Of a DNA stretch of 64,000 nt, positions 1 through 8,974 are shown piece after piece (position 1 is the first letter of the stretch; the number at the start of each line of letters is the position of its first letter). The stretch spans positions 2,480,001 to 2,544,000 of the forward strand of contig NZ_JACHZG010000001.1 in the NCBI RefSeq assembly GCF_014193425.1. Reading direction: 5' to 3'. The stretch comes from Microlunatus antarcticus. Its GTDB lineage: Bacteria > Actinomycetota > Actinomycetes > Propionibacteriales > Propionibacteriaceae. The translations under genes were made by a program, and so were the position numbers. The notes below the pieces were generated by a model. The model made no database searches, was not told the DNA's origin, and worked only from the letters and a program-made list of their open reading frames with translations.

Positions 1-1
1 G

Positions 2-223
2 ACGCTGACCGGCAGCCTGCTGCAGCCGCGCCACGTCGACCTGCGCGTCTTCGCGTACGTCACCGGCACGGGTCCCGACGACGTCCGCCTCGGCAGCCTG
101 GGGCTGACCCGGATGGCCCCGGAGGGCTCGCTGGTGGTGAACTCCTCGCGCGGCGGCGGGGCCAAGGACACGTGGATCGTCGGGGACGTCGACCGAGACC
201 TCGACGAAGAAGGAGCCTCCTGA
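2..223 (+). CDS. C-terminal end of a circularly permuted ATP-grasp ligase (partial)
   Basis: The reading frame is open from the left edge to a TGA that overlaps the next ATG (TGATG), so the two genes are translationally coupled. The 73 visible residues contain a piece reading RHVDLRVFAYV and then GLTRMAPEGSLVVNSSRGGG followed by KDTW. This resembles the C-terminus of circularly permuted type-2 ATP-grasp proteins (DUF404/DUF407 family), which form amide bonds between a carboxylate and an amine using ATP. The N-terminus and most catalytic residues lie outside the window. Its coupling to a glutamine-dependent amidotransferase and a serine peptidase suggests a small peptide-like metabolite pathway, which is inference. 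Confidence 0.6.
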   Translation, partial: TLTGSLLQPRHVDLRVFAYVTGTGPDDVRLGSLGLTRMAPEGSLVVNSSRGGGAKDTWIVGDVDRDLDEEGAS

Positions 224-2007
224 TGTGCGGACTCGCCGGTGAGATCCGGTTCGACGGACGCGACGCGGAGGTGCAGGCCTGCTCGCGCATCACCGAGGCG
301 ATGGCGCACCGCGGCCCGGACGGCTCCGGCCTGTGGGCGCGCGGGCCGGTCGCCCTCGGGCACCGGCGGCTGTCGATCATCGACCTCAGTGCCGCCGGGG
401 GCCAGCCGATGGTCGACTCCCCGCTCGGCCTGACCGTGGCGTTCAACGGCTGCATCTACAACTACCAGGACCTGCGCGCCGAGCTCGAGGGCCACGGGCA
501 CCGCTTCTTCTCCACCTCCGACACCGAGGTGATCGGCAAGGCGTACGCGCAGTGGGGCACGGCGTGCGTCGACCACTTCCTGGGGATGTTCGCCTTCGCG
601 GTCGCCGAGCACGCGACCGGCCGGCTGGTGCTGGCCCGCGACCGGCTCGGCATCAAGCCGCTCTACCTCGACCAGACCGCCTCGCGGCTGCGCTTCGCGT
701 CGTCCCTGCCCGCGCTGCTGAAGGGCGGCGGCACGGACACGTCGCTCGACCCGGTCGCGCTGGCCTGCTACATGACGTTCCACAGCATCGTGCCGCCGCC
801 GCGGACGATCCTGAACGGGATCAAGAAGCTCCCGCCCGCGACCGTACGGGTGGTCGAGCCCGACGGGACCTGGACCGAGCGCACGTACTGGTCGCCCGCC
901 TTCACCCGCGACGCCGAGCAGGCCGGCTGGAGCGAGCGCGACTGGCAGGAGGCGCTCCTGGAGAAGCTCCGAATCGCCGTCGACCGGCGGATGGTCGCCG
1001 ACGTGCCGGTCGGGGTGCTGCTGTCGGGCGGCATCGACTCCTCGCTCGTCGTCGCCCTGCTCGCCGAGGCGGGCCAGCGCGACCTCAAGACGTTCAGCAT
1101 CGGCTTCGAGTCGAGCGGCGGGGAGCGCGGCGACGAGTTCGAGTACTCCACCCTCGTCGCGCAGCGCTTCGGCACCGACCACCACCGCATCGCGATCGAC
1201 GACTCACGCCTGCTCCCGGGCGTCGACGCGGCGATCGCGGCGATGAGCGAGCCGATGGTCAGCCACGACTGCGTGGCCTTCTTCCTCCTCAGCGAGGACG
1301 TCGCCCAGAGCGTCAAGGTCGTGCAGTCCGGGCAGGGCGCCGACGAGGTGCTGGGTGGCTACGACTGGTACCCGCCGCTGGCCGGGGTCGCGCGCGAGGA
1401 CGCGGCGGAGGCGTACGCGGGGGTGTTCTTCGACCGGCGCTGGTCGGCCATGTCCGGGCTCGTCTCGCCGGAGTGGCTGATCGACCACGACGCACCGAGC
1501 GAGTTCGTCGCCGCACGGTTCGCCGAGCCGGGGGCGGAGACCGCCGTGGACGCCGCCCTGCGCAGCGACACGACGGTGATGCTGGTCGACGACCCGGTCA
1601 AGCGCGTCGACAACATGACCATGGCCTGGGGCCTCGAGGCGCGGGTCCCGTTCCTGGACCACGAGCTGGTCGAGCTTGCCGGCCGCATCCCGCCGGCGCT
1701 CAAGCTGGCCGACGGCGGCAAGGGCGTGCTCAAGTGCGCGGCCCGCGGCATCGTGCCGGACGAGGTCATCGACCGGACCAAGGGCTACTTCCCGGTGCCG
1801 GGGATCCGGCAGCTGCAGGGCCCGATGCTGGCCAAGGTGCGCGACGCCCTGACCGATCCGGCTGCGCGGCGCCGGGGGTTGTTCTCCGATGCTGCCGTGC
1901 AGGCGCTCCTGGCCGACCCCAACCGGACGCGGACGCAGCTCGGCTCCAACGCGCTGTGGCAGCTCGGCCTGCTGGAGATGTGGCTGCAGCACCACGGGGT
2001 GGGCTGA
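223..2007 (+). CDS. Asparagine synthase-like amidotransferase, N-acetylglutaminylglutamine type
   Basis: This 594-residue protein begins MCGLAGEIRF, so after Met removal the N-terminal Cys can act as the class II glutamine amidotransferase nucleophile. The glutaminase half shows HRGPDGSG and FNGCIYNYQDLR. The synthetase half carries the pyrophosphate loop SGGIDSS at about residues 268-274. The N-terminal half is closest, from memory, to the N-acetylglutaminylglutamine (NAGGN) amidotransferases rather than to housekeeping AsnB. The family forms a terminal amide with glutamine as ammonia donor and ATP. It overlaps both neighbours by a few bases, an operon signature. In the classical NAGGN system the partners are a GNAT/ATP-grasp synthetase and an M42 peptidase; here they are a circularly permuted ATP-grasp and an S9 peptidase. 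The product is therefore uncertain. Confidence 0.8.
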   Translation: MCGLAGEIRFDGRDAEVQACSRITEAMAHRGPDGSGLWARGPVALGHRRLSIIDLSAAGGQPMVDSPLGLTVAFNGCIYNYQDLRAELEGHGHRFFSTSDTEVIGKAYAQWGTACVDHFLGMFAFAVAEHATGRLVLARDRLGIKPLYLDQTASRLRFASSLPALLKGGGTDTSLDPVALACYMTFHSIVPPPRTILNGIKKLPPATVRVVEPDGTWTERTYWSPAFTRDAEQAGWSERDWQEALLEKLRIAVDRRMVADVPVGVLLSGGIDSSLVVALLAEAGQRDLKTFSIGFESSGGERGDEFEYSTLVAQRFGTDHHRIAIDDSRLLPGVDAAIAAMSEPMVSHDCVAFFLLSEDVAQSVKVVQSGQGADEVLGGYDWYPPLAGVAREDAAEAYAGVFFDRRWSAMSGLVSPEWLIDHDAPSEFVAARFAEPGAETAVDAALRSDTTVMLVDDPVKRVDNMTMAWGLEARVPFLDHELVELAGRIPPALKLADGGKGVLKCAARGIVPDEVIDRTKGYFPVPGIRQLQGPMLAKVRDALTDPAARRRGLFSDAAVQALLADPNRTRTQLGSNALWQLGLLEMWLQHHGVG

Positions 2008-3956
2008 TGGAGGGGTTCCAGGACCTGGCCGACGTCGCCAGGCACCCCGTCGCGCCCGCCCGCCGGCCGCCCTCGCCGTCCCTGGCCGACGCCGTACGCC
2101 TGGGTGACGAGCTGACCGACGCCTGGGGCAGCTGGGCGCCGACCCTCTCGTCGGACTGCACGCAGATCGCCTTCGTGAGCGACCGCACCGGCAGCCCGCG
2201 CCTGTGGGTGCAGGACCTCCCCCCGTCCGACTCGGGCGAGAGCGCCCCGCCCGAGGCCCGGCTGGTCGAGCTCTCCGAGGACCCCGTGGTGTCGGTGAGC
2301 TGGTCGGCCGACGGCGGATGGCTCGCCGTCGCCGTCGCCACCGGTGGCGGCGTCAAGACGCAGGTCTGGGTCGTCCGCCCGGACGGAACCGACGCGCGCC
2401 GGGTCGCGGGGTCGGAGACCGTGCACGCCGAGCTCGGGCCGTGGACCCGCAGCGGGCACCGGCTCAGCCTGTCGATCCCCGCCGAGCACGCCGGCGAGCC
2501 GACGCGGGCCTACCTGGTCGACCCCGCGAACGGCGAGATGTACGCGCTGGCCAGCGGCGAGCTGATCAGCGTGCTCGACCTCTCGGAGGACGAGGACTTC
2601 GTCGTGCTCAAGGACGGCCAGCGGGGCCGGCAGTTCTGCGTCGTGGTCGACCGGGTCGCCGACGCCGACCACCCGCTGCTCCCCTACCCCGCGACCGGCT
2701 CGACCGACCGGGCGATCGTCCGGCCGGCCCCGCCCGGCGACCCGCTCCCGCCCGACCACCCCGCCGCGCTGCAGCCGCTCATCGCCTACCTGGCGACCGA
2801 CGCCGGGCTCCCCCGCCGTCAGCTCGTGGCCATTCCGCTCGGCCCGGCCGGCTGGCGCGGGCAGTCGGGCGTGCTCGCCCCGCGACCCGACGCCGAGCTC
2901 GAGGGCCTGGACGCCGACGACGCCGGGCACACGCTGCTGCTCGTCTGGAACGTGGCCGGCGGCCGGTCGGAGCTCGAGCTCGTCGACGCCTGGACCGGTC
3001 AGGCCGAGGTCGTCGACGGCGTACCCGGCTCGGTCGTCACCGGGATGCTGCTGAGCCGCGACGGTTCGACGGCGCTCATGGCCGTCGAGGGACCCGAGCG
3101 GCCGCGCGAGCTGTGGCGCCTCGACGTCGCGACGCGGACGTGGTCGCTCGCGACGGCGACCCCGCCCCGCTCGACGCACCGGCTGGTCACGCCGACGCTG
3201 GAGTTCCTGCACGGGCGCGACGGGCTGCCGCTGACCGGCTGGCTCTACCGCCCGCCGGGCTCGGTCGGCCCCGGCCCGGCGATGCTCAGCCTGCACGGCG
3301 GGCCCGAGGCCCAGGAACGTCCGACCTTCAGCCCCCAGCACCAGGCCATGGCCGCGGCCGGCATCGCCGTGTTCGCCCCGAACGTCCGCGGCTCGTCCGG
3401 CTTCGGCCGCGCGTTCGTGCACGCCGACGACGTCCGCGGCCGGCGCGACGCGTTCGACGACGTGCTCGCGTGCGAGGAGTTCCTCGTCCGGCTCGGGGTC
3501 GCCGAGCCGGGTCGCGTCGCCGTGACGGGACGCTCGTACGGCGGCTACCTCACCCTGGCCATGCTCGCCTTCGTGCCCGGGGTCTTCGCCGCCGGCGTCG
3601 ACATCTGCGGGATGTCGGACCTGCACACCTTCTACCGCGACACCGAGCCGTGGATCGCGGCCGCGGCGGTGACCAAGTACGGCGACCCGGAGCGCGACTG
3701 GGCGCTGCTGCGCGCGCTGTCGCCGATGCAGCAGGTGGCCAACATCGACGTCCCCCTGCTCGTCGCCCACGGCGAGCTCGACACCAACGTCCCGTACGGC
3801 GAGGCGACGCAGGTCGTCGCGGCGCTGCGCGAGCTCGGTCGGCCGGTCGAGCTCCTGCCGATCCCCGGCGAGGGCCACGAGTACCGGCGCGCGGACTCGC
3901 GCCGGCTGCTGCTCGGCACGATGCTGCTGTTCCTCGACGAGGCGCTCGGCCGGTAG
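2007..3956 (+). CDS. S9 family (prolyl oligopeptidase-like) serine peptidase
   Basis: A 649-residue cytosolic protein without a signal peptide. The first roughly 390 residues look like a beta-propeller (for example IAFVSDRTGSPRLWVQDL and repeated WSADG-type blades). The C-terminal alpha/beta-hydrolase domain has GRSYGGY with Ser510, GELDTN with Asp592 and GEGHEYR with His624, a full catalytic triad in the usual order. These peptidases or acylaminoacyl hydrolases cleave short peptides. The start ATG overlaps the stop of the amidotransferase gene, so it is the third gene of a coupled operon and probably processes or recycles the compound made by its neighbours. That role is inferred from context only. 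Confidence 0.85.
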   Translation: MEGFQDLADVARHPVAPARRPPSPSLADAVRLGDELTDAWGSWAPTLSSDCTQIAFVSDRTGSPRLWVQDLPPSDSGESAPPEARLVELSEDPVVSVSWSADGGWLAVAVATGGGVKTQVWVVRPDGTDARRVAGSETVHAELGPWTRSGHRLSLSIPAEHAGEPTRAYLVDPANGEMYALASGELISVLDLSEDEDFVVLKDGQRGRQFCVVVDRVADADHPLLPYPATGSTDRAIVRPAPPGDPLPPDHPAALQPLIAYLATDAGLPRRQLVAIPLGPAGWRGQSGVLAPRPDAELEGLDADDAGHTLLLVWNVAGGRSELELVDAWTGQAEVVDGVPGSVVTGMLLSRDGSTALMAVEGPERPRELWRLDVATRTWSLATATPPRSTHRLVTPTLEFLHGRDGLPLTGWLYRPPGSVGPGPAMLSLHGGPEAQERPTFSPQHQAMAAAGIAVFAPNVRGSSGFGRAFVHADDVRGRRDAFDDVLACEEFLVRLGVAEPGRVAVTGRSYGGYLTLAMLAFVPGVFAAGVDICGMSDLHTFYRDTEPWIAAAAVTKYGDPERDWALLRALSPMQQVANIDVPLLVAHGELDTNVPYGEATQVVAALRELGRPVELLPIPGEGHEYRRADSRRLLLGTMLLFLDEALGR

Positions 3957-4055
3957 GGACGGCACGGCACCGACCCCTCGTACGTGTCGCGGCGGGGGTG
4001 CGGCATCATGCCAGCAGGCGGCGGGGTGCCGCCCGTCTGACGCAGGAGGAAGCCC

Positions 4056-4430
4056 ATGAGCGTTCTAGTCGCCGTCACCGACAGCCCGGAGGGCCTCGCC
4101 GCCCTCGAGGCCGCCGCCAACGAGGCCGCCCAGCTCCACGTGCAGCTCACCGCGATCAACCTCACCGGCGCCGAGCTCGACACCTCCCGGCTCGCCGCGG
4201 GCGTCCCCGTCGAGGTCGTCGTCCCCGACGGCGCCTCCGACATCGACGAGGTCGAGCAGGTGCTGCAGGCCATCGAGGAACGTTCCGAGGTCACCCGCCT
4301 CGTCGTCGGCGTCCGCAAGCGTTCCCCCATCGGCAAGGCCGTCCTCGGCAGCATCGCCCAGCGCCTGATCCTCGAGTCGACGGTTCCGGTGCTGTCGGTG
4401 AAGACCACCGACGCGGAGACCCGCAGCTAG
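4056..4430 (+). CDS. Universal stress protein (UspA family), short form
   Basis: The 124-residue product begins MSVLVAVTDSPEGLAALEAA and ends with VVGVRKRSPIGKAVLGS plus a segment ending TVPVLSV, the layout of a single UspA domain with its C-terminal nucleotide-binding glycine stretch. It is about 20 residues shorter than typical UspA proteins. A good Shine-Dalgarno sequence (AGGAGGA) lies 5 nt before the ATG. It stands alone between the peptidase operon and a bracketed nuclease gene. The role is general stress response; the ligand is unknown. Confidence 0.8.
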   Translation: MSVLVAVTDSPEGLAALEAAANEAAQLHVQLTAINLTGAELDTSRLAAGVPVEVVVPDGASDIDEVEQVLQAIEERSEVTRLVVGVRKRSPIGKAVLGSIAQRLILESTVPVLSVKTTDAETRS

Positions 4431-4441
4431 GGTCACCCCGT

Positions 4442-4461
4442 CGAGAGTGCGCTCGCGCACC
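4442..4461. repeat. Left copy of a perfect 20-bp inverted repeat bracketing a nuclease gene
   Basis: The sequence CGAGAGTGCGCTCGCGCACC is found again, exactly reverse-complemented, at 5488-5507. It contains its own small hairpin (GTGCG-CTCG-CGCAC). The two copies enclose only the gene at 4565-5473. A second hairpin (CACCCTTC...GAAGGGGTG) follows at about 4458-4482. Confidence 0.85.
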
Positions 4462-4564
4462 CTTCGAAGCCCTGAAGGGGTGCCCAAGCGCACGCTCGCG
4501 GTTGCGGCCGAAGTTGTCCACAGGGCAAGGGCGCATGGCCGCCGACTTCGGGCAGAGTCGGTGC

Positions 4565-5473
4565 GTGCCCAAGCCGTTCACCACCTCCCAGGCCGCGAGC
4601 CCGGGCCTCGGTCGCGGACGGCTGCGTGGTCGGAGCGTGAGGCGCCAGCTCCGCGGTGCCTACCTCCTCGGTGACGAGGATCCGGGCGAGCGGGACCGTG
4701 TCGCTGCGGCCTTGCTCGTCCTGCCGTCCGGCACCGGCGCGGACGGACTGACCGCCCTCCGTCTGCAGGGTGTCGACCTCGGCGGGGCTGCCCCGCTCCG
4801 GTTCGTCACCACGCACCCCCATCCGGTACGCCGGCCCGAGGTCCGGGTAAGGCGGACCTCCACCCAACCGCAGCTGGCGACCGTCGGCGAGCTCCCGTCC
4901 CTCGGACCCGAGGACGCGTTCGTCGCCAGCGCCGTCGACCTCGATCTCGTCGAGCTGGTGGCTGCCGGGGACTGGCTCGTACGCCTCGGATGCACCACTC
5001 CGGAAGCGCTCGTCGCAGCGGCATCCATCGCGTCGGGGCGAGGGTCCCGCGTCGCACGACGAGCGGCGGCTCTCGTCCGCGCGCGGGTGGACTCGGTGCA
5101 GGAGACGCGGCTCCGGCTGGTGATCGTCCTGGCCGGACTTCCTGAGCCCGACGTGAACCCAGTCGTCCTCGCGCGCGGGCGTCCGGTCGGCCGGGTGGAC
5201 CTGCTGCTGTGGGCGTATCGCACCGTCATCGAGTACGAGGGCGATCAGCACCGCACCGACCGCACCCAGTGGAACCGCGACATCCGACGCCAGGAGCAGC
5301 TGGTGGCCGACAAGAATCGGTTGGTCCGGGTGACCGCCGAGAGGATGCGGTCCCCGCGAGCGGTCGTGCTCACCGTCTACGAGGCGATCGTCGAGGGCGG
5401 CTACCGCGGTCCTGCACCCAGCTTCGACGACGAGTGGCGGCACCTCTTCGCGACAGTGCACCTGCGCACCTGA
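4565..5473 (+). CDS. Lone Vsr/DUF559-like endonuclease-domain protein
   Basis: A 302-residue protein whose N-terminal third (VPKPFTTSQA, then GRGRLRGRSVRRQLRGAYLL) resembles the AbiEi-antitoxin-like/helix-turn-helix N-terminus common in actinobacterial genes of this kind. The C-terminus has a PD-(D/E)XK nuclease look: ETRLR, GRVDLLLW, VIEYEGDQHR, then a helix with RRQEQL. Candidate metal ligands are the Glu of ETRLR, the Asp of RVDLLL and the Glu-Gly-Asp of EYEGDQHR. GTG at 4565 is chosen because a CAGAGT -10-like box ends 6 nt before it; ATG at 4535 is an alternative. By eye its codon choice is less extreme than its neighbours. It is enclosed by perfect 20-bp inverted repeats. The function is unknown: possibly a solitary nuclease, antitoxin-like regulator or mobile unit. 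Confidence 0.7.
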   Translation: MPKPFTTSQAASPGLGRGRLRGRSVRRQLRGAYLLGDEDPGERDRVAAALLVLPSGTGADGLTALRLQGVDLGGAAPLRFVTTHPHPVRRPEVRVRRTSTQPQLATVGELPSLGPEDAFVASAVDLDLVELVAAGDWLVRLGCTTPEALVAAASIASGRGSRVARRAAALVRARVDSVQETRLRLVIVLAGLPEPDVNPVVLARGRPVGRVDLLLWAYRTVIEYEGDQHRTDRTQWNRDIRRQEQLVADKNRLVRVTAERMRSPRAVVLTVYEAIVEGGYRGPAPSFDDEWRHLFATVHLRT

Positions 5474-5487
5474 GACCGACAGATCCA

Positions 5488-5507
5488 GGTGCGCGAGCGC
5501 ACTCTCG
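5488..5507. repeat. Right copy of the 20-bp inverted repeat
   Basis: GGTGCGCGAGCGCACTCTCG is the exact reverse complement of 4442-4461. It directly abuts the gatB stop codon on the minus strand, so it could also serve as a weak terminator stem between the two convergent genes, although no T-run follows. Confidence 0.85.
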
Positions 5508-7028
5508 CTACGTCAGGCGCTCGAGGACCAGCTCGCGTACGCGGCCGGCGTCGGCCTTGCCGCCCATGGACTTCATGACCGCGCCGATGAGGGCGCCGGC
5601 GGCCTGGACCTTGCCGGCGCGGATCTTGTCGGCGACGCCCGGGTTGGCGGCGATGGCCTCGTCGACGGCCGCGCCGAGAGCGCCGTCGTCGGAGACGACC
5701 GCGAGGCCACGCTTCTCGACGACCTCGGACGGCGAGCCCTCGCCCGCGAGCACGCCCTCGAGGACCTCGCGGGCCAGCTTGTCGTTGAGCGTGCCGGCGT
5801 CGACCAGGCCCTGGAGCTGCGCCACCTCGGCCGGGCCCACGGGCAGCTGCTCGAGCTCGACGCCGTCGGCGTTCGCGCGGCGGGTCAGCTCGCCCAGCCA
5901 CCACTTGCGGGCGGCCTGCGGCGTCGTGCCGGCGTCGACGGTCGCGGCGACCAGGTCGACCGCACCCGAGGCGACGACGTCACGCAGCTCGGCCTCGCTG
6001 AAGCCCCAGGCCGAGCTGAGCCGGCGCAGCCGCTTGACCGGGGCCTCGGGCAGCGACGCTCGGAGCTCCTCGACCCACTCGCGGCTCGGCGCCACGGGGA
6101 CGAGGTCGGGGTCGGGGAAGTAGCGGTACTCCTCCGCCTGCTCCTTGCTCCGGCCGGACGAGGTCGTGCCCGGACCCTCCTGCCAGTGCCGCGTCTCCTG
6201 CTTGACCCGGCGGCCGTCGGTGAGCACGGCGGCCTGGCGGCCGATCTCGAAACGGATGGCGCGCTCGACGCTGCGCAGGGAGTTGACGTTCTTGGTCTCG
6301 GTCCGCGTGCCCAGCGGGGACTCGGGCGTCGGCCGCAGCGACACGTTGGCGTCGCAGCGCAGCGAGCCCTGCTCCATGCGTACGTCCGACACCCCGAGCG
6401 AGCGCAGGAGGTCGCGCAGCATCGCCACGTACGCCCGCGCCACGGCCGGCGCGTACTTCCCCGCACCCTCGATCGGGCGCGTGACGATCTCGATCAGCGG
6501 CACCCCGGAACGGTTGTAGTCCAGCAGCGAGTGGTCCGCGCCGTGGATGCGCCCGGTCGCGCCGCCCACGTGCAGCGACTTGCCGGTGTCCTCCTCCATG
6601 TGCGCGCGCTCGATCTCGATCCGGTACGTGCGCAGCACGCCCTCGTCGTCGGGCACCTCGACCTCGGCCCAGCCGTCGTACGCGATGGGCTCGTCGTACT
6701 GGCTGATCTGGTAGTTCTTCGGCTGGTCGGGGTAGAAGTAGTTCTTCCGCGCGAAGCGGCACCACCCCGCGATCGAGCAGTTCAGGGCGAGACCGATCCG
6801 GATCGCCGACTCGACCGCCTTGGCGTTGACGACCGGCAGCGAGCCGGGCAGGCCGAGGCAGGTCGGGCAGACCTGGGTGTTCGGCTCGGCGCCGAACACG
6901 GTCGAGCAGCCGCAGAACATCTTCGACGCGGTGTTCAGCTCGACGTGCACCTCGAGGCCGAGCGCCGGGTCGAAGCGGGCGACCGCGTCGTCGTAGTCCA
7001 GGACGAGGTCGGGGGCGGTGGTGGTCAC
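5508..7028 (-). CDS. gatB: Aspartyl/glutamyl-tRNA amidotransferase subunit B
   Basis: A 506-residue GatB. It shows [10 protein letters not shown], the zinc site CGC...CPTCLG (residues about 35-60), [16 protein letters not shown], and the C-terminal tRNA-binding Yqey-like tail ending [14 protein letters not shown]. GatB phosphorylates the misacylated Glu- or Asp-tRNA carboxylate and passes ammonia from GatA to make Gln-tRNA or Asn-tRNA. The GTG start overlaps the gatA stop (GTGA), so translation is coupled. Length and motifs are normal. Confidence 0.97.
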   Translation of the reverse strand: MTTTAPDLVLDYDDAVARFDPALGLEVHVELNTASKMFCGCSTVFGAEPNTQVCPTCLGLPGSLPVVNAKAVESAIRIGLALNCSIAGWCRFARKNYFYPDQPKNYQISQYDEPIAYDGWAEVEVPDDEGVLRTYRIEIERAHMEEDTGKSLHVGGATGRIHGADHSLLDYNRSGVPLIEIVTRPIEGAGKYAPAVARAYVAMLRDLLRSLGVSDVRMEQGSLRCDANVSLRPTPESPLGTRTETKNVNSLRSVERAIRFEIGRQAAVLTDGRRVKQETRHWQEGPGTTSSGRSKEQAEEYRYFPDPDLVPVAPSREWVEELRASLPEAPVKRLRRLSSAWGFSEAELRDVVASGAVDLVAATVDAGTTPQAARKWWLGELTRRANADGVELEQLPVGPAEVAQLQGLVDAGTLNDKLAREVLEGVLAGEGSPSEVVEKRGLAVVSDDGALGAAVDEAIAANPGVADKIRAGKVQAAGALIGAVMKSMGGKADAGRVRELVLERLT

Positions 7029-8557
7029 TGGGGTCCTCCTTCGACGAGCTCGGGACGCAGGACGAGCTCGGGGGCCTGGGCCAGCAACGGACCGCCCCAG
7101 CGCTCCTCGAGCGCGCGTTCGAGCGCGGAACCGACGCGGTAGAGCCGGTCGTCGGCCAGCGGCGGCGCCATCACCTGCAGACCGACCGGAAGCCCGTCCT
7201 CGGGGGCGAGGCCCACCGGGAACGACGCGCTCGCGTTGCCGGCGAGGTTGGACGGGATGGTGCAGAGGTCGTTCAGGTACATGGCCAGCGGGTCGTCGAC
7301 CTTCTCCCCGAGCCGGAACGCGGTCGTCGGCGTCGAGGGCGAGACGAGCACGTCCACCTGCGCGAACGCCGCCTCGAAGTCGCGCGTGACGAGCGTGCGG
7401 ACCTTCTGCGCCTGCCCGTAGTAGGCGTCGTAGTAGCCGCTGGAGAGCGCGTACGTGCCGAGGATGATCCGGCGCTTGACCTCGGCACCGAAGCCGGCCT
7501 CGCGGGTCAGCCCCATGACCTCCTCCGCGTCGTGGCTGCCGTCGTCGCCGGCCCGCAGGCCGAAGCGCATCCCGTCGAACTTGGCCAGGTTGGAGCTCGC
7601 CTCGCTCGGCAGGATCAGGTAGTACGCCGGCAGCGCGTAGGTGAAGCTCGGGCAGGAGACCTCGACGATCTCCGCGCCGAGGCCGGACAGGACGTCGACC
7701 GCCTCGCGGAACCGCTGCTCGACGCCGGGCGCGTAGCCCTCGCCGCCGAGCTCGCGCACGATGCCGATCTTCATCCCGCGCACGTCCCCGGAACGGGCCG
7801 CGCCCACGACGTCCGGCACGGGCGCGTCCGCCGACGTCGAGTCGAGCGGGTCGTGCCCGCCGATGACCGCGTGCAGCAGGGCCGCGTCGAGGACCGTACG
7901 CGCGCAGGGCCCGGGCTGGTCGAGGCTCGAGGCCAGGGCGACGAGGCCGTAGCGCGAGGTGCCGCCGTACGTCGGCTTGATCCCGACGGTGCCGGTGACC
8001 GAGGCCGGCTGGCGGATCGAGCCGCCGGTGTCGGTGCCGATCGCGAGCGGCGCCTCGAAGGCGGCCAGCGCGGCGGCCGAGCCGCCCCCGGAACCACCGG
8101 GGATCCGGTCGAGGTCCCACGGGTTGTGGGTGGGGCCGTAGGCGGAGTTCTCGGTCGAGGAGCCCATCGCGAACTCGTCGAGGTTGGTCTTGCCCAGGAT
8201 GACCAGCCCGGCGTCGAGCATGCGGCGCGTGACGGTGGCGTCGTACGGCGGGACCCAGCCCTGCAGGACCTTGGAGCCTGCGGTGGTCGGGGCGCCGGCG
8301 TACGTCAGCACGTCCTTGAGCGCCACGGGGACGCCAGCCAGCGGCCCGAGGGTCTCACCGGCCGCGCGGGCCCGGTCGACCTCGGCGGCGGCGGCCAGCG
8401 CACGCTCGCCGTCCACGTGCAGGAACGCGTGCACCGCGGGCTCCACGGCGGTCATCCGGTCGAGGTGCGCCTGGGTGACCTCCACCGAGCTGACGTCGCC
8501 CGAGGCGATCCGCCCGGCGAGGTCGGCGGCGGTGGCGCGGGTCAGGTCGTCGCTCAT
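7025..8557 (-). CDS. gatA: Aspartyl/glutamyl-tRNA amidotransferase subunit A
   Basis: A 510-residue amidase-signature enzyme. The Ser-cisSer-Lys triad is visible: Lys in [10 protein letters not shown], the glycine-rich [12 protein letters not shown] and [12 protein letters not shown]. It hydrolyses glutamine and supplies ammonia to GatB for transamidation of Glu-tRNAGln or Asp-tRNAAsn. Its ATG overlaps the gatC stop by 1 nt (ATGA) and its stop overlaps the gatB start, giving a tight gatC-gatA-gatB operon. Confidence 0.97.
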   Translation of the reverse strand: MSDDLTRATAADLAGRIASGDVSSVEVTQAHLDRMTAVEPAVHAFLHVDGERALAAAAEVDRARAAGETLGPLAGVPVALKDVLTYAGAPTTAGSKVLQGWVPPYDATVTRRMLDAGLVILGKTNLDEFAMGSSTENSAYGPTHNPWDLDRIPGGSGGGSAAALAAFEAPLAIGTDTGGSIRQPASVTGTVGIKPTYGGTSRYGLVALASSLDQPGPCARTVLDAALLHAVIGGHDPLDSTSADAPVPDVVGAARSGDVRGMKIGIVRELGGEGYAPGVEQRFREAVDVLSGLGAEIVEVSCPSFTYALPAYYLILPSEASSNLAKFDGMRFGLRAGDDGSHDAEEVMGLTREAGFGAEVKRRIILGTYALSSGYYDAYYGQAQKVRTLVTRDFEAAFAQVDVLVSPSTPTTAFRLGEKVDDPLAMYLNDLCTIPSNLAGNASASFPVGLAPEDGLPVGLQVMAPPLADDRLYRVGSALERALEERWGGPLLAQAPELVLRPELVEGGPQ

Positions 8558-8853
8558 CAGGCGTCCTCCCCCAGGATCCGCGGGACGCGGAACCGGTCGT
8601 CCTCGGCCGCGGGTGCGCCCGCAAGGACCGCCTCGCGCGGCAGCGACGGGCGGACCACGTCGGCGCGGAAGACGTTCTGCAGGGGCAGCGGGTGGGAGGT
8701 CGGCGGGATGTCGGCCGCGGCGACCTCGGACACCTTGGCGACCGCCTCCAGGATCGCGTCCAGCTGCGGCGCCAGGTGGGCGAGCTCGTCCTGGGTCAGC
8801 TCGATCCGGGCCAGCCGGCCCAGCTCGGCCACGTCGTCGGGCGTCAAGGCCAC
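8557..8853 (-). CDS. gatC: Aspartyl/glutamyl-tRNA amidotransferase subunit C
   Basis: The 98-residue product begins [20 protein letters not shown] and ends with the RFRVPRIL motif near the C-terminus, typical of GatC, the small belt protein that stabilises GatA-GatB. The GTG start is preceded by AGAGGAG at a spacing of 8 nt, so unlike many neighbours this operon appears to have a leader. Confidence 0.95.
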   Translation of the reverse strand: MALTPDDVAELGRLARIELTQDELAHLAPQLDAILEAVAKVSEVAAADIPPTSHPLPLQNVFRADVVRPSLPREAVLAGAPAAEDDRFRVPRILGEDA

Positions 8854-8974
8854 GGGGCGTACTCCTCTAGATCACGTGCGCGTCTGCGCCCGCCGCTGCG
8901 CAGCGGGCGAAGTTCCATCCTAGGACCGCGGCCCGGTCGGTCTCCGAGCCGTTTCCCCCGGCGCGGGCGCGCGC

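Noticed and set aside
333-2006. Long plus-strand frame inside the amidotransferase gene, running into the peptidase frame
   Set aside because: Upstream of the peptidase ATG it is an out-of-frame, Arg/Ala/Gly-rich reading of the amidotransferase.
1785-3965. Long antisense frame opposite the S9 peptidase
   Set aside because: Arg/Gly/Val-rich shadow typical of high-GC genes; the sense strand has a full catalytic triad and coupled starts.
4056-4430. Truncated or broken UspA pseudogene
   Set aside because: It is short, but has an intact frame, a good ribosome site and complete domain ends.
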